64,000 nt of DNA from Branchiostoma floridae (GCF_000003815.2 NC_049984.1:23748946-23812945); one strand, 5' to 3'; positions 22,501-32,056 are shown, counted from the stretch's first letter. The notes: generated by a model from the sequence alone, not told the origin. Made by a program: numbers and translations.

Positions 22501-25500
22501 TCTCAATTTCTGTCTATCACATCTGATTTAGAATGTGTTAAGTAAGTAAGCAGTATTCTCAATTTCAATCTATCACATCTAATTTTGCTTCGTAAAGAAG
22601 GCGTGATACGACTGCATTAGGTTTTCCAAGGACACAAAGGGCTCCATGTTTTAACAACTTACTATTGTATGGTTCTTTAAGAATGCGGGGTATTGCTATA
22701 CTATGTTTGGTTTTCGTTGATGCAGAAAAACGTCTCCAATAGTCATCTAGATCTTTTTCTTAATCATCACCAAGGCTGCACTGATGCTACCTGAGCTCCC
22801 AGAGTCAGCCAATGAGGGCCTATAACGGTGCACACACCAATTCTTCCGCGACAGGGGTCCGAGATAGTGCGCGACAAAAATGTGACGAAAGGGTCTCGAG
22901 GGTCCGTGTTTGAGTTCAAATTTCTCATAATCTGCTGCGAAGTGGCATTTAATACTGGCATGGCTAAAAAGCGTAAGAAGTGATGTGTTTTTGGTGCGAA
23001 TTGGTTTTGGGCCCGAGGGTCACTTCCTTGTATTTCTACGCGTTGGAAGTGATTCGCCGTTGACCCAGATTTCCCGTCCATATGCGGTCTGTGAGCCGTG
23101 TTGGTATGCCTCGCGCGTCGGGTTATTGTAAAAATCTCAGTGTTACGATTTTCTTTATTTTTTGCCTGATTAATCTTAGGTGTATTCTCTTTCCGACAAT
23201 ATCAGTCATTTTCATGACTAAACTATAGGTGATGGGTTTATTTCCACGTCAAAATTCCCCTTTTTGTGCATACTTTTTTGCGTGAAAAAAACTTTTCTCC
23301 CCCCAAAATTATGAAAAGTAGAGAGAGTGAAGAAACTGAAACCGGGCTGTTCTTAAAGCTGGAGTGATACCCGTCATTCCCATATACGACTTTTCTGCTT
23401 TAGATCTATTTTCTTTAAGAGACGGCCTCTCGACTTGGGGGTGCGCAGCCTCGATTTGAGACCCCAAATAAACTGGGGTGTGCACCGATAAGTACTGACC
23501 TTGATGACGTCAGCAGATGTCACTTTGCCAGTCCTCATCAGTACAGCAGGAACAGCAGAACTGCCAGTGGGCCCTGCTGTGGCTGTAGCCTGCTTTGTCG
23601 GCGCAGGAATACTTTGCAAGGCAGCACTGTCAGTAGTGTTAGGTACCGCTGTGGCTATAGCCAGCTGTAAAGGAGTAAGTCCACAATGTTTGCTGTGTCA
23701 TATTTGCAGATTTACATTTACAGAATATTCATAGTAAGGTTTATCATATCCTTGTCTTGGTATATGTTTGGATGTGCCTTTTTATCGCTTGTTTGTTTAT
23801 GTGAATATCCAGTATAAATCAGTAAACTTACAGAGCCATGGTTCCAAGGTCGGGAGTTGAGGTGCGTCAGGAGCACGGGTAGCACGATCACCAATGTTAC
23901 CAAGGCACCCGTTGCCATGCCAACGCACAACAGTAGTCGTGGTGACAGGCGGTGACGTAGCTGTCCCCAAATGGTACGGTTCTCATGGTCTGAGGGCGGA
24001 CAAAAAAAAATACATTATTGGTTACCGACTCAAATCAAGTTTCACTGCTACTATTTTTTGTCTAATGTTTGAATTGTATCAGTTCATCAAGTGGCATACT
24101 TCAGCTCTACTTTGAAAACATCCCTTCCCTGTATACTTCTGATGATTCTGAACAATAGAAAGCTATGGATGTCAATAGGTTTTTATCCCTTTAAAGAGAG
24201 GAATGTCACAATTCTTCTGTAACACCAACCTGGAGGCTGGTTGGAGTTGTACATCGGGTTTGGTTGCAGCTGGTTGATGACGTCCTGCGGGTTCGATAAC
24301 GGATTCGGCCCGCCCGGCACTTGTTGGGCCCCGCAGGTCGGTCTCGCGGGCCTCGGGGTAGAGGGGACAGTCGGTGCGTCTCGGTTCAGAGCTGGCCCGA
24401 GACGCATCCCGAACGATTCTCCATCCTCATAGACGTGTGTGGCGGCCGCCACAGGTTGGGCCCCATCGGTGGTTCGTCCCGGCCTCGGGGTGGAGGGGAC
24501 GGGAGGGGTGCCGCGAGGGTCGTGTTTCAGGGGTGGTCCGAGACGCATCCCGAACGTGTCTCCATCCTCATACACGTGTGTGGCGGCCGCCACAGGTTGG
24601 GATGACCCACCGACTTCTTTCGGAGTTGTTTGTTGACCATCAGCACTTCCATCGGGTCCTAAAGAATAAAGACATATGAACTTCAGACCACGACCTCACA
24701 CCTTTTCCAATTAATGTTAGCCTTTCACCTTTTTCCAATTAATGTTAGCCTTTTCGAATGACGTATTACAAATGTTTCTTAATGATTATGCAAATAAGTC
24801 CTTACTAGTATAAATTATTCAGTGCACCATCTTCTCTACCCAAACAACATAAGTTTATTGTAGCCTTTCCTCATTCATTATGCAGAAAATTAGTAACACC
24901 TTGACTGGCTTGTCTAATGATGCTCAAATTTACTGAACGTCCAAACGCCACAAGAATGAAATTCCCGTCATCAGCCACAACAATATTATAATAATTTCTG
25001 AAAATGCACATAAGATATTGATTTGCATGATTGACATCTATAGATCTTCCTTTTTGAATAACACGTGTCATATTTTTGAATAGTCCTATTAATATAATGA
25101 AACGCAGTAGATCTATAGCATTTCCTAACCTAAATCATTAATAAAAATTAGCCCCTAGTTTGCACAATCACCATCGTATTAATTCAATAAATATCAACCC
25201 ATCTACATAACAAATATCATAATGATCCAGCAACTATATCCTGAATTATTATCCTTTTAAATTGTGAAAGAAGTCTGTCTCAGCAGTGAAAAACTACTCC
25301 GGGGCCTAAATCTATACCACTTCTGCAAGAACCCAAGATCTACTATATTAACCATCATGTCATGTCCAGAACTTGAGATATCAACCCTACTGAAGTACTT
25401 TTGAAAACCTCTAGGATGCCCTTAATCCATGCAATTCTTCATTATACCAACATCATAATTCATATCACAAAGTTCCATTCTCAACTTATTAGGCTGTGCT

Positions 25501-28500
25501 GTTTTTAAACAAAGAAGCAAAAACGCGCACACAAAAGGTAAACTTGATAGTAACGAAGACCGATTTGAACTCCTCATAAATGAATAAAGGTTTTAATGAA
25601 CAAACAACCAAACAAAAGTAATAAATAGATCTCTCGTAGATCCAGGTCTATATAAAAGTATTTCTTCGGTCACATAACTTTTAATGTTGTTTATGACAAT
25701 TATAAATCATGACTTTTGTTGTCAAGAACAACATAAACTCTCTGCGACCTTGTCTGGATTTGTGAAACCATTGATTTTATATTAGAATATTGTGAAAGTA
25801 ATCAGACGGCGATTGCACTGCGACCTTGCTGGGATGTAAATTTCATTTGCCTAGCTCTTGATTTTATGATTATAATATTGTTCAAAATGAAACAGTAAGA
25901 CTAAAAATTCAATAAAACGCAAAGCATAAATCAAAGAATTGTTTCTGGTCTATGTAACTCTTAGAAAATGCCACCGGGAAAAATCTATCAAATTTGAGGT
26001 CGCAGAGCGACCGTAGCGAGGTCGCCTCCCTGGTGGAATGTGGATATAACACGTGTGTTAGTGTTATGTGTTTGGACTCTGTTATAGCGGAGGTAAGTGC
26101 ACTAAAGCTTTCAACAGACCACGGCTTTTCTTGCCTATAGCCACAATACATTCCTCATATATATCTATTTTTCAACTGACGCATCTAACATACTTTTCTG
26201 ATAAACCGCCTTCTTATGATAATACAAACTAGAAAATTAAGATAATAATAGATATCATAACCTCTGCCTCATGACGTTATGCAAATGTTCATTTCAAAAG
26301 TAATGAGGATCTTGTTTTATACGTACCCTTATATTGCTTTACAGCGTATATCCTAGTTATCGTTTCAAATATGCATGAGGAAAGCTGTTATTATATGTGC
26401 AGTACAGACTCATTTGCTCAGGTAATGAGATTCAAATATACCGAGAGGGAATGTTTCTGCAGGGCTTGAGTAAATCAGGGTTACACAACGAGCATAAACA
26501 AAGTCTAGAACTACAGAGAGAATAATCTATGATCATTTAGCAAATATCTGCTTTGTCTAATAATGTCTAAAAATGTGTACCCCATATACTCTTCTACATT
26601 ACAAAAAAGACGTCAGAAAAATCGCTACTATATAGGCTATAATATAGCACAGACTCGTAGACGGACGTAATGAGATTCAAATATCTCAATAGGAAATGTT
26701 TCACAGCGCTTGGCTAAATCATAATTTTACAACTACTAGATCAGCGACAAATATCTGGATTGCATCTACGTATACCGCTAAGCCAAGTCAAGGGGCGGCG
26801 TTTAATGGCCGAATCTGAATGTAAGAATGTTATCATAAAGACAATTTTGACTGAATTTCTTATGCATATTCAACATTAAGCACACCCATGCCCACGTTGT
26901 GCTCCACGGGCACTTTTGATATAAGCATGGCACACATAGTGATGATCTTTGCAGAGAAAAAATACTACGAGATTAGAAAATGACCCTTACTTAAGTCTGC
27001 AAAATTGGGCAACAAGTCTTAGGATCAAGGACATCTTTTTTAAATCTTGATTCCGTCTTGGAGTGTTTATAGAAGGTCTTCTCAAAGAAAGACAGACTAT
27101 CTCAGACCCAAGTCAGCTAGTCTTGTTTCAGCATTCAGGGACGAAACTATCGCTAGGGGGGGCGAAACCAACCAACAGACACACACAGACAAACGCAAAT
27201 TAGCAAATCAGTCTCCCTCAGCAAAGAGGTTTTACGACTTTGGCAACGTTATCAAAGGTCTATACACATATCCGAGTGTTAGATACATGTACACATAGGA
27301 AACGTACATGACTACAAATGCGCTTGTTAGATAAAAGAGGCTGTATGGTGGGGTCATAAGTAGAAGAAAGGATCAGAAAATGTACCGTGGTGAGCGGGAC
27401 ACAAACTCAGTTACACTTCGGATAGTTTTATTCACGCTATAGCAGCGACACCTAGCTGCGGTGCGAAGTATTGCCCTGGTAGGAAAATGGTACTTTTATG
27501 TGTGCAAAGAAACCTTTGTTATGCACATTATTATCCCCATTTGGAAATTATCTATCATATTCAAAATATCCAAAATAGTCCGGCGTAGACAAGATGAGCT
27601 GTGAGAGGAAATGTTGCATGGACCCTGTCAACACTGGTACTAATGGATGGTTTACATGAACATTCATGACTGGAATATAACTATTCAATACTTTTAGAGG
27701 CAACAGGTGCTAGTCTTGAAATCCCAACCTGCTATGCAGGACGAAAACGATCAGTCCCCTAAAACTGGAATATATTAATGTTACTACAGGATGGAGTAAA
27801 AGAAAATGAATCCTGGGATAGTGATTGTAATGCAGACTGCACGCTGTCCTGTTTTGGTATTAGCAAAAGGCTACAAAATTATTCCCTCCCCAACGACAAC
27901 GTTTAATATTTTTCTGCAGGATTTTGCTTGTTTCTTGATATGCTTTTATACCAGGCTAAAGTCTAATTCATGATACGAGAAACAATTAATTATAAGTACG
28001 TGGAAAGATCAGAAATCTTGCAATTTCTAAAGTTAACGTTATGATTTTTCATAGCTCTAGATGTGTATGTTGCATTTTTCATTGTCTCACAAGTACGAGG
28101 GCCCACAACGACAAATTCGTTTTAGTTACTGCCGCGATTCAAGCTGTTTTCTTGTCTGATTTGAACTATGTAAGTTTTAGAACATGTTGCTTGGGTCATG
28201 TCAACACAAGTAGTCGGTTTACATGAACATTTATGACTAGAGAATACCTATTCAATACTTAATACCTACACATGGTAGTCTTTAAAGCCCTAACTTGCTA
28301 TACTGGACTATAAAATTAGTAGTCCTCTAAATTCATGGGTCAGTATGATAATCGACTGCGAAACATTATGAGTAAAAAATTGAATACTGCGACAGTTACC
28401 GTAATTCAGACTGTACGATCTAGTGTTTTAGTAGGCTACAATATACGTATTCAATTCTTTGTCACTACAAATAGGACTAAAACGGATATGATATGATAGG

Positions 28501-29854
28501 TCGGCATGGGGTGTCAGCAATATAAGTTTACAAAATTATACACCTCCCGAAGTAGACTCTGTATCATGTTTTTTTAAATGCTAAATATGTGAAAATTCGA
28601 TGATCAGAACTACAATTTTTAAGTTACAGTATGATAATAATCTATAATCACTAGATATGTGATTTTTATTGCCTTATTTGAAGATATCAGGGTCCATAGC
28701 GTCGAAATCGTTTGAAATGATTATACATTGTATTATTGTATTGTGTTCTTAACTGCTTTCCTGGTTTATCTTATTTCAGTCTATCAATGATAAGATTACA
28801 GTTCGTCTGCTGTAGCTAAACCGTGGGAGAAACAGTCAGATAAGCATGTTCACATGGTTAAGCTCCCTGTATGAATGCAGTGCATATTGCAATGTTATAA
28901 TTGGCACTTATCCTGAGTGTCATCCTACTTAGTTAACCGGGGCTTCCATACCCTCCCCCTCACTAAGCACATTTTGTTGGTGAGGGAAGAGTATGGGATG
29001 AGGGGGGTAGGTTGGTGAGGGGAGATTACCGGAGCCCCGCGGTACATTGGCGGCTGCGCTGCGGCCGAACGATTTGACACAACGCTCTACGAATTTCGTC
29101 GATGAAAAATGATTTTCTTTTATTCTTTGTGTGTTTCGTCGTCTATTTAGTCATATCTGTACGTTTTGTAAGTCAAGGGTAACATACATCCAATCTAGAA
29201 CGCAGCGACACTGCTAAGGTACCGTAGCCCAGTAAGATACCCCCATAATTGTGATGATACTCGAGCTAAGTTGAACTAACCTGGTGGTTGATCTAGGTCC
29301 GCGTTGTACATCGGATTCAGGGGCAGGTTGACGATGTCTTCCTCCCGCATCCAGTACACACCGGCCCTTTTTGCGTTTCTCCGTTTGGGGAGAAGAAGCC
29401 GACCCTGTCCGGAGGGACGGGACGGATCCTCCGGAGTCTGTCCGGAGGGACGGGATGGTTCGCCAGGAGCCTGTCCGGCGGGATGAGTCGGACCCTCCGG
29501 AGTCTGTTCGGGGGGACGAGGCGGTTCCTCCGGCGTTTGTCCGGAGGGACGAGACGATCCTCCACGACGACGACGACGGCGTTTTTTCGGGGGAAGAGGC
29601 GGCGGTACCTCTGAAGCCTTGTGGAGCGATGCCATCGGCATGTACCCATTATCTTTCAGAGATTTCATAGGGGTGTAGCCGTTTTCTACCGAAGATATCG
29701 ACGCCATCGGAGTATAGCCATTGTCTACCAAAGATGCCATTGGCATGTACCCACTTTCCTCACGTGCCGACCCTCCTGGGCCAACCACCTCTGTCGTTAT
29801 TTGGCTATTTGGTGTTCGGGGCGGCTGAAGCTCGTCTCCCGGAGCCTCCGCCAT
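9750..29854 (-). CDS. Type II membrane NHL-propeller protein with YxxM/NPxY tail, copy 1 (six-exon model)
   Basis: Six exons (29281-29854, 24230-24658, 23832-23989, 23500-23664, 12157-12265, 9750-10594) total 2280 bases, with matching phases and no stop, giving 759 residues. Residues 1-352 look cytoplasmic: YxxM motifs at Tyr36, 47, 60 and 71 (YMPM, YTPM, YTPM, YMPM), PPPLPPKK followed by six Arg (84-97), proline repeats, and NPMY at 180-183 and 325-328. RHRLSPR precedes a hydrophobic span at about 353-375. There is no signal peptide, so type II topology is inferred. A Thr/Ala/Pro-rich stalk (388-442) and a linker lead to a six-bladed NHL propeller (about 480-759). YxxM is the binding consensus of PI3-kinase p85 SH2 domains, and NPxY binds PTB domains or acts in endocytosis. 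I know no named family with this combination. Extra exons inside the large introns cannot be excluded. Confidence 0.85.
10754..11754. mobile_element. piggyBac-type non-autonomous element
   Basis: It is flanked on both sides by TTAA (10750-10753 and 11755-11758). Ends are CCCTATTCAG and CTGAATAGGG, the CCC...GGG/TTAA signature of piggyBac. Longer inverted repeats include long G and C homopolymer runs. It has no transposase ORF and contains a 100-base assembly gap. It sits in intron 5 of NHL copy 1 and is absent at the matching site of copy 2 (around 38900). Confidence 0.85.
11184..11283. other. Assembly gap (100 N)
   Basis: A run of exactly 100 N, probably a gap of unknown size inside the piggyBac-type element. 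Confidence 0.99.
11846..11933. repeat. GAGT microsatellite
   Basis: Tetranucleotide (GTGA)n with a few GCGA units, in intron 5 of copy 1. The homologous array in copy 2 is at 38985-39091. Confidence 0.95.
12157..12265 (-). CDS. NHL copy 1 exon 5 (linker)
   Basis: 36 codons plus one base, from VSQVPGRGPSHGITMETE to STRTDTG. The acceptor is CCGTTTAG|GTGAG; use of the alternative AG nine bases on (GAGTCAG) would drop VSQ. The donor is GGAG|GTTTGT. Low-complexity Pro/Gly/Thr linker between stalk and propeller. Confidence 0.75.
12266..14119 (-). repeat. 56-bp minisatellite in intron 4 of NHL copy 1, block A
   Basis: About 27 readable units, interrupted by an N gap. Each + strand unit holds CACATCTGATTTAGAATGGG, TCAAGTAAGTATGCAGCATT and CTCAATTTCTAT. 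Occasional shorter or compound units contain AGCAATCACATCTGATTTC. The array begins at the acceptor of exon 5 and its first unit is homologous to the acceptor region. Confidence 0.95.
13445..13755. other. Assembly gap (311 N) in the minisatellite
   Basis: An N run inside block A, so the true number of units is unknown. Confidence 0.99.
14120..14442. repeat. End X, first copy
   Basis: About 323 bp, with no difference seen by eye from 19182-19504. The ORF through it appears identically in both copies only because the DNA is identical. Confidence 0.9.
16123..16737. other. Assembly gap (615 N) in element E1
   Basis: An N run; ORFs that cross it are artefacts. Confidence 0.99.
17395..17496 (+). 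repeat. Possible LINE 3' tail with ATTC repeat
   Basis: GTACTTAGCTCGGTTGGGCA followed by an AATAAG-like signal and CATTCATTCATTC. This looks like the 3' end of a CR1/L2-like LINE; no reverse-transcriptase sequence precedes it. Confidence 0.4.
17939..18297. repeat. 56-bp tandem repeat inside E1
   Basis: About 6.4 units of 55-56 bp, each with GGACAGAACAAAATCGTCTG, CCGGCACATATACAAGTAAT and AATTGTGCCTCAC. The period equals that of the intron minisatellite, but the sequence is different. Confidence 0.92.
18899..19178. repeat. End Y, first copy
   Basis: 280 bp, matching 20584-20863 with one difference seen (ATTAATG versus ATTTATG). Confidence 0.9.
19182..20863. mobile_element. Element E2: shared ends X and Y, private interior
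   Basis: It follows E1 head to tail, separated only by TTT. End X is 19182-19504 and end Y 20584-20863; it then returns to the minisatellite at CTATCTATCAC. The interior (19505-20583) holds a 137-codon ORF at 19727-20140 with no recognised domain. TTT stands on the left, between the elements and on the right, so a 3-bp TTT target duplication is possible. Confidence 0.7.
20867..22575 (-). repeat. 56-bp minisatellite, block B, with an 850-bp higher-order repeat
   Basis: About 30 units. The segment near 20985-21590 recurs almost unchanged at 21835-22440, an offset of exactly 850 bp, including the same private variants (for example AAGCAAGCATC and CACATCCGGTT). A block of roughly 15 units was therefore duplicated recently. 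Confidence 0.93.
22821..23491. mobile_element. TIR element beside the exon 4 donor, copy 1 only
   Basis: Ends ACGGTGCACACACCAA and its complement GGGGTGTGCACCG. About 670 bp, rather CpG-rich. It is absent from copy 2, where exon 4 is followed directly by GGCCCTCAT. The right end is 8-9 bases from the exon 4 donor. Confidence 0.65.
23500..23664 (-). CDS. NHL copy 1 exon 4 (extracellular stalk)
   Basis: 55 codons, phase 0 at both ends, acceptor CTTTACAG and donor AAG|GTCAGT. It reads LAIATAVPNTTDSAALQSIP through TGKVTSADVIK. Rich in Ala, Thr, Ser and Pro and so a candidate O-glycosylated stalk, with one NTT N-glycosylation sequon. Confidence 0.8.
23832..23989 (-). CDS. NHL copy 1 exon 3 (transmembrane)
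   Basis: Begins after CCCTCAG with two bases completing a GAC codon and encodes 52 residues, from HENRTIWGQLRHRLSPR to RPWNHGS. A hydrophobic run of about 23 residues (LLLCVGMATGALVTLVIV...) follows basic residues, which predicts the N-terminus in the cytosol. Donor CT|GTAAGT is strong. Confidence 0.88.
24230..24658 (-). CDS. NHL copy 1 exon 2 (cytoplasmic, duplicated 47-residue module)
   Basis: 142 codons plus split codons, acceptor TATTCTTTAG. After a 22-residue lead it carries two tandem modules of about 47 residues, each beginning AAATHVYEDG(D/E)(T/S)FGMRLGP and ending in a Pro-rich stretch, then PNPLSNPQDVINQLQPNPMY and NSNQPP. Copy 2 has only one module. The exon ends with NPMY...QPP exactly as exon 1 does. 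Confidence 0.87.
27600..28420. repeat. Intron 1 long tandem repeat, copy 1
   Basis: Two diverged units about 567 bp apart share GTTTACATGAACATT, TACCTATTCAATACTT-like and GTACGAGGGCCCACAACG-type phrases. Copy 2 shows three or more units at about 46730-48120. Confidence 0.6.
28937..29040. repeat. Foldback hairpin in intron 1, copy 1
   Basis: CCGGGGCTTCCATACCCTCC with CCCTCACTAA faces TTGGTGAGGGGAGA and CCGGAGCCCCG. It is retained at 48681-48759 in copy 2, where the loop differs. Confidence 0.7.
29281..29854 (-). CDS. NHL copy 1 exon 1 (signalling tail)
   Basis: It starts at ATG 29854-29852 (MAEAPGDELQPP), the first in-frame Met after an upstream TAG and shared with copy 2. 191 codons plus one base; donor CCAG|GTTAGT. 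Order: four YxxM motifs within 40 residues, PPPLPPKK followed by Arg6, about five 11-residue proline repeats (pattern EPSRPSGQTPE), a basic patch KRRNAKR, then VYWMREEDIVNLPLNPMY. This is an intrinsically disordered docking tail by appearance. Confidence 0.9.
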
Positions 29855-30839
29855 CTCGCTCTCGGACCGAACCCACTCTGGTGCCGATCGCGAAATGCGC
29901 TTTCTCCGCTATGTCGTGTGGGGAGAAGCCAAGCCCACTATTATAATGAATTGTCTAGAAATCGGATGTTGCATTTCATAAGCTTGCAATATCAATATGA
30001 ACCACTTTCTGTGTGTTTAGGAGGAATTTTCCAATTTACCATGAGATATTTGCTCTTTGACACTATTGACGTCATGATATACATATTACACTTTGGTACA
30101 ACCTGTTGTTGTAAGTTGTTTTCTTTTTGCAATTATCACTGTGAAGTTAATTTTTTTGCACTTTAAAGAAAGTGTTGTTAAGAGATCTTGTAAGATTATC
30201 ATAAATCATAATATTTTGTACATTGGATAATCTAGGCAGAGTGGACATCAGTGCATAAATAAGTTTTCATTATAAAGAGAATATCAAGTTTACCTACGAA
30301 CTGAGTTTTTCTATATTATCTTACTTTTGATATCATTGTAGAAACCTCAATATTGTGTCGTCTGTTTCATCGCATAGAGCAAATTTTCACGTACACGAGT
30401 GGTAAATGCGCATAGCGCAGACTAGATTTTCCTGCATGCCGGATAACTTGAGTTAGAAGCTGAATATTCAAGAAAACTAGACGAACTGTGATTGGTGTGT
30501 TTTTCCCACTACGCCACACGGTAATGTAGACCAATGTTTAGTAAAATAACGTGTTGTGTTGTAATCCCTCAAACTTACTTTAAACACAGAAGTATGGGGA
30601 ACAAGGTATTCGAATCTATACCCAATCTATCCAAGCAAAATGAATGTAATTGGACACTGTTGTTGTTGGGGCTCCAAAATTGTTCATATGGAAATATTCA
30701 TTTCAAGACACCCAAAATGAAATTCATCATAGGATATCCTGACAGTGCGCGGTGTGATGGTGACTGTGTTTGGCCCAGCGATCCTGATTTCAACCCCCTG
30801 ACGACATTCCCTGGTACTGCATCAGAACTTCTGTTCTCT

Positions 30840-31060
30840 ACATTTAATGTACTCGGGCTAGCTAGGAGTTTGATATTTTTGGTGGCAGATAGCTTTTCAT
30901 AGATCAGGTATCAGGTACAAGTGGTGTAGGTTTGGGCCCCCTAGCAGCCTGTTCTGGGACTTCAGGGGTGCTTTTGTTAAAATCTGTCAAAGAGGATACC
31001 TGAATGAAGGAACAGCGGATTTCCGTAGCATGTCGGTAGCTCTTACATAGATTTACATAA
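30840..31060 (+). repeat. Dispersed hairpin-ended repeat, fragment
   Basis: Contains TTTGGGCCCCCTAGCAGCCT followed by the family phrase on AAAGAGGATA and a sentence-like match to 42180-42260. Confidence 0.6.
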
Positions 31061-31706
31061 TAAGATGCAAATTATTCCACTCCTGCCGATTGCGCCACAC
31101 GGCCCCACAATCTGGCTACTTCCTATTTGGATCTTCTGTATACGTTAATGTGGTAACTTATTGCACTTGGGGCATTGGTGCGGCACTGCGGGATTCGCTC
31201 ACTGTGGTACGCACTGTTGTGTTATTTTTGCCAACTTTTTATAATTTAGATATTGCGTAATACGTAAAATAGTGACTTAGAAGACAACAAAACACACAAA
31301 ACTAAGAAACTTCGTTCTTTATCTCTGAAATTCGTTGAGCAATCTTTCGAACCCACAGTGCCGCACCGGTGCCCCAAGTGCAGTGAGATACCACCTTTAG
31401 TCTACCTTCGCGCACACTCTCTGGTGATTGAAAAGCGCACGTGTACTAACTGTGTCCTGAACTGGGATCACACGAATGTAGCGACTCTAATTGTCTAGAA
31501 ATTGGTTAACATTAAGGGACCCCGCCTTGCACCACAAAGGACAATAGTTTTTTTCCTATGGTATTGTCTGACCATAGGAACTATGCTAACATGATTTGCA
31601 TTTGTGTAACCTTTTGCATATGATCCTAACGATTTAGTGGTTAAACCAGTATTTTTAGTTAGCTGTACTGGTATTGAATTGTTCTGACTAGTTCATTCTG
31701 CTTTTG

Positions 31707-31737
31707 CTGAAGAAGAGTGATGGATGTCACTCGAAAC
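31707..31737 (+). ncRNA. Hammerhead-ribozyme-like core motif (degenerate)
   Basis: CTGAAGA, then GAGTGA and TCACTC forming a perfect 6-bp stem around a TGGATG loop, then GAAAC. These are the CUGANGA, stem II and GAAA elements of a hammerhead in the right order. One extra A separates CTGAAGA from the stem, and no complementary stem I is visible, so it is probably inactive. Hammerheads are known in Penelope-like elements and retrozymes. Confidence 0.35.
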
Positions 31738-31763
31738 GTCCGGAAGTAAATATCCGTTTTTGT

Positions 31764-31789
31764 CTTTCGCCGCGCTTCCGCGGCGAAAG
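31764..31789. repeat. Perfect GC-rich hairpin followed by TCCG microsatellite
   Basis: CTTTCGCCGCG pairs fully with CGCGGCGAAAG around a CTTC loop. A (GTCC)n tract follows at about 31814-31843. This repeats the hairpin-plus-microsatellite layout of the dispersed family at unrelated sequence. Confidence 0.85.
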
Positions 31790-31850
31790 GCAATCAGACC
31801 GATATTAGATTTCTGTCCGTCTGTCCGTCCGTCCGTCCGTCCGGGTCGAC

Positions 31851-32056
31851 CATGCCATACCGTGCTAGCGAGATATTCTACCCTGCAGATTCGACGGTAT
31901 GTAACGTTATGACATACGTATCGGCCTACCATGAATGTGCTGCTTGGTTTGCGGTCCATGCCATATCGTGCTAGCGAGATATTCTACCCTGCAGATTCGA
32001 CGGTATGTAACGTTATGACATACGTATCGGCCTACCATGAATGTGCTGCTTGGTTT
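31851..32056. repeat. 106-bp tandem duplication
   Basis: Two nearly identical units starting CATGCCATA(C/T)CGTGCTAG and ending GTGCTGCTTGGTTT. Confidence 0.95.

Larger units (their letters stand above)
24659..29280 (-). other. Intron 1 of NHL copy 1
   Basis: 4.6 kb, AT-rich, no exon seen. Homologous to 45229-49000. It contains two units of a roughly 570-bp tandem repeat (anchored at TTTACATGAACATT near 27649 and 28216), a foldback hairpin at 28937-29040 and an eroded dispersed-repeat fragment near 25270-25450. Confidence 0.7.
9640..30545. repeat. Segmental duplication, unit 1
   Basis: Colinear with 37740-57440. Homology starts in the 3' flank of the NHL gene, runs through all six exons and five introns and continues into the 5' flank: 30005-30290 matches 50756-51050, and 30338-30545 matches 57220-57440. 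Insertions and array-length changes account for most of the length difference. Confidence 0.85.

Noticed and set aside
24321-24679. Plus-strand ORFs over exon 2 (and 9852-10385, 29304-29670, 38068-38532)
   Set aside because: Antisense shadows of GC-rich NHL gene exons.
30534-30902. 122-codon ORF
   Set aside because: No domain and it overlaps the 5'-flank repeat and the dispersed hairpin-ended family.
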